This document shows positions 7,977 to 13,920 of a DNA stretch of 19,967 nt, piece by piece; positions within the stretch are counted from its first letter, which is position 1; each line of letters starts with the position of its first letter. A model generated the notes under the pieces. It saw only the letters and a list, made by a program, of their open reading frames with translations, searched no databases and was not told where the DNA came from. Location of the stretch: contig JAEXRD010000139.1 in NCBI GenBank assembly GCA_023438245.1, positions 1 to 19,967 of the forward strand, written 5' to 3'. The position numbers were made by a program, and so were the translations under genes. Origin of the DNA: Pseudomonadota bacterium. GTDB taxonomy: Bacteria > Desulfobacterota > Desulfovibrionia > Desulfovibrionales > Desulfovibrionaceae.

Positions 7977-8396
7977 ATGGGAGAGACCATCCGCTTCGGC
8001 GTGTCGCTTGATTCCGACCTCTTGGACAAGTTCGACGTGCTGTGCAAGGAAAAGAGCTACCAGACCCGCAGCGAGGCCATCCGCGACCTCATCCGCAGCA
8101 TGCTGGTGCAGCGCCAGTGGGAGAACAGCGACGGCGAGGTGGCCGGAACCCTCACCCTGGTCTACGACCACCACATGAGCGGGCTGGCCCAGCGCCTCAC
8201 CGAGGCCCAGCACGACAGCCACGAGGTCATCCTCTCCACCATGCACGTGCACCTGGACCACCACAACTGCCTGGAAGTGCTGGTGCTCAAGGGCAGCGCC
8301 GAGGCCATCAAGACCCTGGGGCAGAAGCTCATCTCCACCAAGGGCGTGAAGCACGGGCACCTGGTGCTCACCACCACCGGCCAGGAGATCGACTAG
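7977..8396 (+). CDS. nikR: Nickel-responsive transcriptional regulator NikR
   Basis: Homotetrameric ribbon-helix-helix repressor that binds DNA when loaded with Ni(II), usually controlling nickel transport. The 139-residue product has an N-terminal RHH domain (about 1-45, ETIRFGVSLDSDLLDKFD then SRSEAIRDLIR-type helix as RSEAIRDLIRSML) and a C-terminal ACT-like metal domain. The high-affinity site residues align with E. coli NikR H76, H87, H89 and C95 as H79, H90, H92 and C98 in MHVHLDHHNCLE. The GVKHGHL segment near the C-terminus is also conserved. The ATG at 7977 has AAGGAGAG about 8 nt upstream. No nickel transporter or hydrogenase gene is in the window; instead it is followed without a gap by folE2. 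Nickel demand in Desulfovibrio comes mainly from [NiFe] hydrogenases. Confidence 0.96.
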   Translation: MGETIRFGVSLDSDLLDKFDVLCKEKSYQTRSEAIRDLIRSMLVQRQWENSDGEVAGTLTLVYDHHMSGLAQRLTEAQHDSHEVILSTMHVHLDHHNCLEVLVLKGSAEAIKTLGQKLISTKGVKHGHLVLTTTGQEID

Positions 8397-9200
8397 ATGG
8401 CGAGCAAGCTTTCCGCAGGCATGGAAGACGTCCAGAAGCACCCGGCCAGCGTGCAGCTGCCCATCGACCGCGTGGGCGTGAAGGACCTGCGCCTGCCGCT
8501 GGTGGTGCGCGACCGCGAGGCCGGAACCCAGCACACCGTGGCCCGGGTGGAGCTCTCCGTGGACCTGCCCGCGCACTTCAAGGGCACGCACATGAGCCGC
8601 TTCGTGGAGGCGCTGGAGGACTGGGAGGAGGAATTCTCGCGGGCCTCGCTGGAGAAGCTCCTGTCCGACATGGCCGAGCGGCTGGAGGCCCGGCGCGCCT
8701 ACGCCCGGTTCGAATTCCCGTATTTTCTGCGCCAGAGCTCGCCCATGAGCAAGGCCAAGAGCCTCATGAGCTACCCCTGCGTGGTGGTGGGCGAGTGGCA
8801 GGACGGGCGGCTGGACTTCACCCTGGCCGTGGACGTGCCGGTGATGACCGTGTGCCCCTGCTCCAAGGCCATCAGCGACGAGGGCGCGCACTCCCAGCGG
8901 GCCAGCGTGCGCATCCAGGCCCGGTTCCAGGGCTTCGTGTGGCTGGAGGACCTCATCGAGATCGCCGAGCGCTCCGGCTCCTCGCGGGTGTACACCCTGC
9001 TCAAGCGCGAGGACGAGAAGTACGTCACCGAGACGGCCTTCGCCAACCCGGCCTTCGTGGAGGACGTGGTGCGCGCGGCGGCCAAGGGCCTGTCCGACCA
9101 CCCGCGCATCACCTGGTTCAAGGTGGAGGTGGAGGCCTTCGAGTCCATCCACGGCCACTCGGCCACGGCCACTATTGAAAGTCCCGCGCGATCGGTGTAG
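8397..9200 (+). CDS. folE2: GTP cyclohydrolase FolE2 (type IB)
   Basis: Catalyses GTP to 7,8-dihydroneopterin triphosphate, the first step of tetrahydrofolate (and queuosine-branch) synthesis; a paralogue-independent replacement for zinc-dependent FolE. The 267-residue product shows the FolE2 signatures FKGTHMSRF (61-69), VPVMTVCPCSKAISDEGAHSQR (catalytic cysteine region, C153/C155, then H165; about 147-168) and ESIHGHSA (249-256). Length matches the family. The ATG begins at the very next base after the nikR TAG, with AGGAG about 9 nt upstream inside the nikR 3' end, so translation is almost certainly coupled. Type IB enzymes are often deployed under zinc limitation; pairing with a nickel regulator is less usual. 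Confidence 0.94.
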   Translation: MASKLSAGMEDVQKHPASVQLPIDRVGVKDLRLPLVVRDREAGTQHTVARVELSVDLPAHFKGTHMSRFVEALEDWEEEFSRASLEKLLSDMAERLEARRAYARFEFPYFLRQSSPMSKAKSLMSYPCVVVGEWQDGRLDFTLAVDVPVMTVCPCSKAISDEGAHSQRASVRIQARFQGFVWLEDLIEIAERSGSSRVYTLLKREDEKYVTETAFANPAFVEDVVRAAAKGLSDHPRITWFKVEVEAFESIHGHSATATIESPARSV

Positions 9201-9203
9201 AGA
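9175..9203 (+). promoter_or_regulatory. Candidate promoter for the FlgC-like gene
   Basis: TTGAAA (9175-9180) and TAGAGA (9198-9203), spaced by 17 bp, overlap the last codons of folE2. The -35 matches 5 of 6 and the -10 only 3 of 6 consensus bases. No sigma-28 or sigma-54 flagellar promoter is recognisable in the same gap, which matters for whether this gene belongs to the flagellar regulon. Confidence 0.3.
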
Positions 9204-9277
9204 ATAGTCGCAAGGCCCGGAAAAGGCGGCTCCGCATCGGGGCCGCAGATGAGTGGGACGGGCCGGGGGCACGCCAC

Positions 9278-9712
9278 ATGGCCATGGACATCGCCTGGAA
9301 TCAGCAAGCGCTCTCGGCGCTGGACGTCTCCGCCCTCGTGGCCTCGGAGAACATCGCCAATTCCAGCACGGAGAACTACCGCTCGCACCGCGCCGAGTTC
9401 GAGGACGGACCCGGCGGGCGCGGGGTCATGGTGGCCGACGTGGTGGAGCTGACCGGCGTGGGCGGTCGCGGCATGAACGGCGCGGACTGGGGCGTGGGCG
9501 GGCCCGGCATGCCGCTGGTGCCGGAGGGCAGGCCCACGGACTACGAGAACGGCATGATCCGCCCCGTGGCCGCAAGCCCGGACCACAACGGCGTGGACAT
9601 CGCCCGCGAGATGGTGGAGCTGATGCAGATCGAGCGCGCCTTCTCGGCCAACGTGGCGGCCATCCAGAACGTGGACCAGACCGTGGGCAGGTTGCTGGAC
9701 ATCGTCGGGTAG
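9278..9712 (+). CDS. FlgC-like flagellar basal-body rod protein (isolated gene)
   Basis: The 144-residue product has an N-terminal rod/hook motif (about 9-35, ALSALDVSALVASENIANSS, resembling the SNLANxxTxxY signature) and a C-terminal Flg_bbr_C domain (about 104-144) with GVDIAREMVELMQIERAFSANVAAIQNVDQTVG, split here as the family's NVxxxxEMVxMxxAxRxYxxNxxxxxxxxxxxxxLL pattern. The whole architecture and length fit FlgC-type proximal rod proteins, which are exported by the flagellar type III system and form coiled coils. A second ATG at 9284 is possible; no clear ribosome site is seen before either. No flagellar neighbours are present, so it may be an orphan paralogue rather than the main flgC. 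Confidence 0.75.
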   Translation: MAMDIAWNQQALSALDVSALVASENIANSSTENYRSHRAEFEDGPGGRGVMVADVVELTGVGGRGMNGADWGVGGPGMPLVPEGRPTDYENGMIRPVAASPDHNGVDIAREMVELMQIERAFSANVAAIQNVDQTVGRLLDIVG

Positions 9713-9720
9713 GGGCCGGT

Positions 9721-9822
9721 CCTCAAAGACGCCTTGTGTCCCCTGGACATCGTGAAGAGCCGGTTCGCGGCCGGGAATGTACCGCAAGAGTACTCCCCTG
9801 GCCCCGAACCGGCTCTTTTCTT
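9721..9822 (+). ncRNA. Structured intergenic repeat, copy A (candidate small RNA or 3' UTR element ending in a terminator)
   Basis: The element begins 8 nt after the FlgC-like stop. It contains a small hairpin TGTCC-CCT-GGACA (9737-9749), then perfect 13-bp arms AAGAGCCGGTTCG (9755-9767) and CGAACCGGCTCTT (9805-9817) followed by TTCTT. The enclosed 37 nt can fold further (GTAC around CGCAAGA, and GGGA with TCCC). A second copy starts at 19897, 8 nt after another stop, with about 45 of 57 aligned bases identical and a compensatory change in the small hairpin. The 3' stem plus T-run would also terminate transcription of the gene upstream. I do not recognise a named RNA family. Confidence 0.65.
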
Positions 9823-9845
9823 GCCGGTGACCAACATTTGTTCTG

Positions 9846-9888
9846 AGGGAACCAGCCCCGGGCCCCGCCCCTGGCTGAAGATTCCCTC
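9846..9888 (-). terminator. Hairpin downstream of the rubredoxin gene
   Basis: The outer arms GAGGGAA and TTCCCTC plus inner CAGCC/GGCTG-type arms form a long GC-rich stem 15 nt past the rubredoxin stop. There is no clear T-run on the minus strand, so it may stabilise the message or terminate weakly. Confidence 0.4.
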
Positions 9889-9903
9889 ATTCCGCTTGGG
9901 CGG

Positions 9904-10071
9904 CTAGTCGTCGTCCTCCATCATGGCGAAATCGTCCTGGCCGCCCTTGCACTTGGGGCAGAGCCATTCCTGGGGCAGGTCCTCGCCCTGGGTTCCGGGC
10001 GCGATGCCGTTTTCGGGGTCGCCCTTCTCGGGAATGTAGACATAGCCGCAATTCAGGCATGCGCAGCGCAT
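9904..10071 (-). CDS. Rubredoxin
   Basis: Small cytoplasmic one-electron carrier with a single Fe(Cys)4 centre. The 55-residue product has the two binding loops CLNCGY (C5, C8) and CPKC (C38, C41), the conserved YVYIPEKGDPENGI segment, PGT...EDLP and EWLCP. Differences from a standard rubredoxin are a third N-terminal cysteine (C3), glycine-glutamine (TQGEDLP) where an aromatic usually sits, and an acidic tail (MMEDDD). GAGGAG lies 5-6 nt before the ATG at 10071; an in-frame longer version lacks a ribosome site. In Desulfovibrio, rubredoxins serve oxygen and superoxide reduction (with Roo and Sor), but neither partner is adjacent, so the partner is unknown. It diverges from a TylF-like methyltransferase gene. 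Confidence 0.93.
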   Translation of the reverse strand: MRCACLNCGYVYIPEKGDPENGIAPGTQGEDLPQEWLCPKCKGGQDDFAMMEDDD

Positions 10072-10120
10072 GGGATGCTCCTCGTGTGGTGTCTGGCGGA
10101 GTGGCCCGCCGCGAGCACGG

Positions 10121-10149
10121 AACATAGTCCCGCGCGGGGCGCTTGGCAA
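10121..10149 (-). promoter_or_regulatory. Candidate sigma-70 promoter for the rubredoxin gene
   Basis: On the minus strand TTGCCA (10149-10144) and TATGTT (10126-10121) are separated by 17 bp, matching 5 of 6 and 4 of 6 consensus bases. The predicted transcription start near 10114 leaves a leader of about 43 nt. The -35 overlaps one arm of an inverted repeat at 10142-10164. Confidence 0.5.
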
Positions 10150-10164
10150 CCGGGGCGTGCCAGG
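10142..10164. promoter_or_regulatory. Inverted repeat (candidate operator) between rubredoxin and methyltransferase
   Basis: CTTGGCA (10142-10148) and TGCCAGG (10158-10164) are 7-bp arms matching at 6 positions, separated by 9 bp (about two helical turns centre to centre). The left arm covers the -35 of the rubredoxin promoter and the repeat lies about 55 bp upstream of the start predicted for the sigma-54 promoter. It is a plausible shared regulator site; the regulator is unknown. Confidence 0.35.
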
Positions 10165-10182
10165 GAGGCCTCGCCAAGGTTC

Positions 10183-10198
10183 TGGAACGATGTTTGCT
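10183..10198 (+). promoter_or_regulatory. Sigma-54 (RpoN) promoter for the TylF-like methyltransferase
   Basis: TGGAACG-ATGT-TTGCT matches the -24/-12 consensus TGGCACG-N4-TTGCW with a single mismatch and keeps the required GG-N10-GC spacing (GG at 10184-10185, GC at 10196-10197). Transcription would start near 10209, about 45 nt before the ATG. It implies control by an enhancer-binding protein. Confidence 0.65.
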
Positions 10199-10253
10199 AC
10201 GGATTTGCCGTTCCCGCCCAGCCAACCGGACGGGCCACCAAGGAGGAATGCGC

Positions 10254-10967
10254 ATGGATGCCGCGAAGCAGCACAGCACCACCCAGCTGGTGCACCAGGC
10301 CGTGTACCTGCTGGCCAACGGGCAGGTCGAGGATTTTCACCAGCTCTACCGCAGTCGGCAGTTCAACCGCCGTGCCCAGGGCATCGACGAGGCGTGCCAG
10401 GTTATGGATTTTCCGTATGAAAAACGACGGAACTTCTACACCTACCTGTACAACCGGGTGCTGCGGTGCGCCCCGGTGGACTACCTGGAGTTCGGCGTGG
10501 CCGGGGGCGAGAGCTTCCGCAGCTGGCTGGCGCTGGACCGCAACCCCGGCTCGCGGTTCATCGGTTTCGACTCCTTCGAGGGGCTGCCGGAAAATTGGCA
10601 GGCCGATACCCCGGCGGGCACCTTCAGCACCGGCGGCTGCGTTCCCGTGGTGGACGACCCCCGGGCCAGCTTCGTCAAGGGCCTGTTCCAGGACACCGTG
10701 GACGCTTTCAGCCTGGGGTTTGCGCCGCAGAACCGGCTGGTCATGCACCTGGACGCGGACCTCTATTCCTCCACGCTGTTCGTGCTCATGGCCATGAACC
10801 GCCATGTGCGCCCCGGCGCCGTGCTGCTCTTCGACGAGTTCAGCGCGCGCGGCTTCACCGACGAATTCGCCGCCCTGGAGGACTATTGCGCCGCCTGCAG
10901 GCGCGACTACCGCGTTGTGGCGCGGCGCACCGATTTCGCCAAGCTGGCGGTGGAGATCACGGCCTAG
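10254..10967 (+). CDS. TylF-like class I methyltransferase
   Basis: The 237-residue product resembles the macrocin O-methyltransferase (TylF) family of sugar-modifying, SAM-dependent enzymes. Visible motifs are the SAM-binding LEFGVAGGESFRSW (78-91), FIGFDSFEGLPENW (102-115), FVKGLFQDTV (140-149) and LVMHLDADLYSST (162-174), the last typical of the metal/active-site loop, followed by GAVLLFDEF. An N-terminal helical region of about 70 residues precedes the fold. I chose the ATG at 10254 because AGGAGG lies 7 nt upstream; the ATG at 10248 is too close to it. It is preceded by a near-consensus sigma-54 promoter. A role in methylating a surface glycan or lipid is possible but not shown; no glycan locus is adjacent. 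Confidence 0.85.
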   Translation: MDAAKQHSTTQLVHQAVYLLANGQVEDFHQLYRSRQFNRRAQGIDEACQVMDFPYEKRRNFYTYLYNRVLRCAPVDYLEFGVAGGESFRSWLALDRNPGSRFIGFDSFEGLPENWQADTPAGTFSTGGCVPVVDDPRASFVKGLFQDTVDAFSLGFAPQNRLVMHLDADLYSSTLFVLMAMNRHVRPGAVLLFDEFSARGFTDEFAALEDYCAACRRDYRVVARRTDFAKLAVEITA

Positions 10968-10997
10968 CCGACCTGGCCCCGCGGGAATCGGCGGCTA
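10965..10997 (+). terminator. Weak hairpin after the TylF-like methyltransferase
   Basis: TAGCCG and CGGCTA arms begin at the stop codon and enclose 21 nt. There is no T-run, so this is only a possible transcript end or stabilising structure. Confidence 0.25.
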
Positions 10998-11024
10998 CGA
11001 ACGGCGCAACAGCGCCCGGACGCC

Positions 11025-11051
11025 TTGCCCGCACCGCCCGGCCCGTATAGT
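11025..11051 (+). promoter_or_regulatory. Candidate promoter for the autotransporter gene
   Basis: TATAGT (11046-11051) matches the -10 consensus at 5 of 6 bases; TTGCCC (11025-11030) is a possible -35 with a short 15-bp spacer. The predicted start near 11058 leaves almost no leader before the ATG at 11060, so translation would be leaderless or begin at the ATG at 11075. Confidence 0.35.
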
Positions 11052-11059
11052 ACTGGGGC

Positions 11060-12877
11060 ATGCCCCCCGCGCCCATGCACGCACCTCGCGCCCGGCCCCG
11101 AGCCTATCTCCGCTCGCGCCCGGCCATCTGGCTGGTCTTGTCGCAGGTCTGGCTGCTGGCCCTGCTGTGCTGGGCGGCCCCGGCGCGCGCCCTGGACTGG
11201 AGCACCCTGGCCCAGCCCGCCGGAACCTTCGTGGGCGACACGGCCAACCCCTCCGGCGTCTACGCCCCGGCCACCATCAACACCGTGCTGGGCGGCACTC
11301 CGCCGTTTGATTCCGGCACCTCGGTGACGCTCATCCGGCTCACGGGCACCCAGCAGTTCGTGCGTTTCTACAACCCAACCGACTTCGCCAATCCGTCGAA
11401 CGCCGTGGGCTCCTGGATGATGCGCGCCAGCGAGGTGCGCGGGCTCACCGCGGCGCAGATCCGCGACAAGTTCGCGCTGCCCGCCCTGCCCACCAACATG
11501 GTGCAGGTCCTCGTGCCCACGGGCTATGCGCTGTACACGGGCATCGCCGCGCCCATTGCGGGCTGGGGCGACGGCGGCGGCCTGCAGAACCGGCTCATGG
11601 CCAACAAGCCGCCCTCCGGCGACATCGCCGCCGACCCCTGGCTGGCGGCGGGCAATTACGTCAACGCCCAGGCGCTCTCCGGCGCGGCCGTGCTCTCCTA
11701 CCGCGCCCCGGCCTCGGGGTCGCGCTCCGCCTCCTCCGTGGGCGCGTACATGGACGACCTGGCCCCGCGCGCGGGTTCCGACCTGGAGGGCGTGTACAAC
11801 GCCCTGGACACGCTGGTGTTTGCCGGCGGCCAGGCCAGCGTGGGCCAGGCCATGGAGCAGTTCTCGCCCGTGCGCTTCGATGCCCTGAACGCGGTGTCGC
11901 TGCGCACGGGCGCGCTTCTGGGCGGCTCGCTGGACGCCCGCTCCTCGGCTCTTGCGCAAGGGGACGGAACTGTCGCTGAGCCGGTGCTGCTGGCCTCGGC
12001 TGGCGGGCTGGAGACGTTGCGCGGGATTCTGCCGCGCCGGGCCGGGGATTGGAGCCTGTGGACCCGCGCCACGGGCGAGTACGTGCGCGACCACACGTCC
12101 GGCTCCGCGCCCTATGCCTCGGGCACGGCGGCGCTGCACCTGGGCGCGGACAGGCCCCTGGGCCAGGGCTGGACGGCGGGCCTGGCGCTGGGCCTGGCGC
12201 GCACGCTGCTGGACTGGGAACAGGACGGCGGCGACGCCGTGACCACCACGGCCAGCCTGGCGGGCTACGCCTTCTGGACCGGCGGGGAGTGGTTCGCGGA
12301 CGGCGAGCTCGGCCTGGACGCGGGCTACACCGAGGCGCGCCGCCGCATCCGCACCAGTGTGGCCGACCGGGTGGCGCGCTCCGACCAGACCGGGGAGGGC
12401 GGCTCGCTGCGGCTGCGGACCGGCAGGCGGCTGGCGCTGGACGGGGAGTGGACCCTGGTTCCGGCCCTGGAGCTGGGCTACGCCCTGCACCGCCAGAACC
12501 CCTTCCGCGAGAACGGGGCCGGGGACCTGGGCCTGGACGTGCGCGCCGCCACGGCGCAGACGCTGGTGACCGGGGCGGAGATGGGGGCCGTGCGTCGGAC
12601 GGACCAGGGCCCGGGGGCCTCGCTCGTGGCCGAGGCGCGCATCGGCTGGCGGCGCGAGACGCCCCTGGACAGCCGCGTGCAGCGCGCCGCGTTCAACGGC
12701 TATTCTCTAGGGTTCCAAGCTTATGGCGACGACGAGCCGCGCGACAGCCTGACGCTGGGCGCTGGCCTGGCGCATCGGGACGCGGACGGGCTGAGCCGGT
12801 TCGCGCGCTACTCCGGCACGCTGCGGCAGGGCTTCCAGGCCCACAGCCTGGAGCTGGGCCTGCGCTGGGCTTTCTAG
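11060..12877 (+). CDS. Autotransporter (type Va) outer membrane beta-barrel protein
   Basis: The 605-residue product has an Arg-rich N-terminus and signal peptide ending near ARA-LDW (about 1-44), a short passenger (about 45-290), and a C-terminal autotransporter barrel (about 330-605) with alternating hydrophobic strands that ends in the outer-membrane signature ...LELGLRWAF with terminal Phe. Before the barrel, YNALDTLV and QAMEQFSPVRFDALNAVSLRTG (249-284, in two parts) resemble the usual linker helix region. The passenger at about 84-182 is a compact domain with VRFYN, GSWMMRASEVRGLT, KFALPALPTN and GWGDGGGLQ, not the usual beta-helix repeats, reminiscent of single-domain ADP-ribosyl-transferase-like toxin modules; that is a guess. 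No ribosome site is evident before either candidate start (11060 or 11075). Confidence 0.88.
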   Translation: MPPAPMHAPRARPRAYLRSRPAIWLVLSQVWLLALLCWAAPARALDWSTLAQPAGTFVGDTANPSGVYAPATINTVLGGTPPFDSGTSVTLIRLTGTQQFVRFYNPTDFANPSNAVGSWMMRASEVRGLTAAQIRDKFALPALPTNMVQVLVPTGYALYTGIAAPIAGWGDGGGLQNRLMANKPPSGDIAADPWLAAGNYVNAQALSGAAVLSYRAPASGSRSASSVGAYMDDLAPRAGSDLEGVYNALDTLVFAGGQASVGQAMEQFSPVRFDALNAVSLRTGALLGGSLDARSSALAQGDGTVAEPVLLASAGGLETLRGILPRRAGDWSLWTRATGEYVRDHTSGSAPYASGTAALHLGADRPLGQGWTAGLALGLARTLLDWEQDGGDAVTTTASLAGYAFWTGGEWFADGELGLDAGYTEARRRIRTSVADRVARSDQTGEGGSLRLRTGRRLALDGEWTLVPALELGYALHRQNPFRENGAGDLGLDVRAATAQTLVTGAEMGAVRRTDQGPGASLVAEARIGWRRETPLDSRVQRAAFNGYSLGFQAYGDDEPRDSLTLGAGLAHRDADGLSRFARYSGTLRQGFQAHSLELGLRWAF

Positions 12878-12892
12878 CGCCGCAGTCGGCGC
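12877..12892. terminator. Hairpin at the autotransporter stop codon
   Basis: GCGCCG-CAGT-CGGCGC is a perfect 6-bp stem with a 4-nt loop starting in the TAG stop. It lies between convergent genes (GNAT stop at 12917). No T-run follows on either strand, so termination is uncertain. Confidence 0.35.
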
Positions 12893-12916
12893 ATGGGCGA
12901 CGGGTCGTGCGGGGGC

Positions 12917-13447
12917 CTAGCCGTCCACGGGCCGGGCGGGCGTGTCCAGCAGCAGCTGGTAGAAGGCCAGATTGAGCCAGCGGCCGAACTTGAAGCCGAC
13001 CTGGGGCAGCGTGCCGACATGCTTGAAGCCCAGGCGCTCGTGCAGGGCGATGCTCCCGGCGTTGGCGGCGTCGATGCCGCCCACCAGCGCGTGCAGGCCG
13101 TGCTGCCGGGCGGCGGCCACCAGCTCCTGGAGCAGCGTGCGGCCAAGCCCGCGGCCCCGGTGCTCGCGGTGCACGTACACGCTGTGCTCCACCGTGTACT
13201 TGTAGGCGGGCCAGGCCCGGAACGTGCCGTAGCTGGCGAAGCCCAGCAGGGTTCCCGCGCCGTCCTCAAGGCCGATGACCGGGAAGTTCCCGGCCCGCTT
13301 GGCCTCGAACCAGCCCACCATGCTCTCGGGCGTGCGCGGGCTGTAGTCGTACAGCGCCGTGGAATTCAGGATGGCGTCGTTGAAGATGTCCAGGATGGCG
13401 GCGGCATGCCGCTCGAAGGTGCAGCGCACCAGGGTGTTCCCGCTCAT
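12917..13447 (-). CDS. GNAT family N-acetyltransferase (phosphinothricin acetyltransferase-like)
   Basis: The 176-residue product fits the PAT/MnaT branch of GNAT enzymes, which acetylate amino-acid analogues such as phosphinothricin or methionine sulfoximine with acetyl-CoA. Evidence is the N-terminal IFNDAILNSTALYDYSPRT (about 21-39), SYGTFRAWPAYKYTVEHSVYV, the acetyl-CoA pyrophosphate loop REHRGRGLGRTLL (94-106), GGIDAANAGSIALHERLGF and the terminal VGFKFGRWLNLAFYQLLL, all typical. Length is normal. The ATG at 13447 has AAGGA about 6 nt upstream. It stands alone on the minus strand, 107 bp downstream of tRNA-Ser. The natural substrate cannot be read from the sequence; methionine sulfone/sulfoximine or another amino acid is likely by family. 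Confidence 0.9.
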   Translation of the reverse strand: MSGNTLVRCTFERHAAAILDIFNDAILNSTALYDYSPRTPESMVGWFEAKRAGNFPVIGLEDGAGTLLGFASYGTFRAWPAYKYTVEHSVYVHREHRGRGLGRTLLQELVAAARQHGLHALVGGIDAANAGSIALHERLGFKHVGTLPQVGFKFGRWLNLAFYQLLLDTPARPVDG

Positions 13448-13554
13448 GGCCGGTCCTTGCCGCTTATGGGAGTGGGGGGCGCCGGGGCTGGCGAGGCCGC
13501 CGCGTTGGGCGGAGCTGCGACCTTGGCGCGCCTCGGGCGTCTTGAACTGGGGCG

Positions 13555-13644
13555 TGGCGGAGGGGGAGGGATTCGAACCCCCGGACAGGTCACCCCGCCA
13601 GTGGTTTTCAAGACCACCGCCTTAAACCGCTCGGCCACCCCTCC
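13555..13644 (-). tRNA. tRNA-Ser (anticodon UGA)
   Basis: On the minus strand the gene starts GGAGGGGTGGCC at 13644 and ends with the acceptor strand CCCCTCC, discriminator G and an encoded CCA at 13557-13555. The acceptor stem is a perfect 7 bp. The anticodon arm is GTGGT-CTTGAAA-ACCAC, giving anticodon TGA. A long variable arm and the T-loop TTCGAAT are present, as expected for class II tRNA-Ser. Length is 90 nt including CCA. Confidence 0.97.
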
Positions 13645-13677
13645 GCGCAGTGGCCGCTGCGGGCCGCTGGTGCGCGG

Positions 13678-13706
13678 AACCTGCCAAAAGCGCGCGGCCA
13701 AGTCAA
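13678..13706 (-). promoter_or_regulatory. Candidate promoter for tRNA-Ser
   Basis: On the minus strand TTGACT (13706-13701) and CAGGTT (13683-13678), spaced by 17 bp, lie about 34 bp before the mature tRNA 5' end. The -35 is good (5 of 6) and the -10 poor. Confidence 0.35.
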
Positions 13707-13760
13707 TCAGGTGCTGGGATGGGGATATGCGTCCGCGCACGTTCCGTAACAAGGGCGAGG

Positions 13761-13789
13761 TTGCAATTTGGGCAGGAATTTGGTGCAAT
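13761..13789 (+). promoter_or_regulatory. Candidate promoter for the H-NOX chemoreceptor gene
   Basis: TTGCAA (13761-13766) and TGCAAT (13784-13789), with a 17-bp spacer, each match 4 of 6 consensus bases. A start near 13796 gives a leader of about 125 nt. The spacer contains AATTTGG twice. No sigma-28 motif, common for chemotaxis genes, is seen between 13645 and 13920. Confidence 0.3.
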
Positions 13790-13920
13790 GCGCCTAACGT
13801 GGAACGCCCGTGGTGACGATGAGCACGACAGGAGCCGCAGAGTCGAACACTGCTGCGACGCGGACGAGGAATGCCAACAACTGGGTATTGGGGCGCCGGT
13901 ATTTTCCAAGGAGTGCGTAC

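Noticed and set aside
12794..12806. GAGCCGGTTCGCG inside the autotransporter gene, identical to part of structured repeat copy A.
   Set aside because: It is within a conserved coding frame and the flanking small hairpin and ACCGCAAGAG segment are absent, so chance identity in GC-rich DNA is likelier.
13555..13644. tRNA-Ser as a phage or island attachment site.
   Set aside because: No integrase gene, no duplicated tRNA 3' end and no shift in composition are seen on either side within the window.
13810..13920. N-terminal extension of the chemoreceptor from a GTG at 13810 or ATG at 13819.
   Set aside because: No ribosome site precedes either, the added residues are polar and unlike receptor N-termini, and a good AAGGAG lies before 13921.
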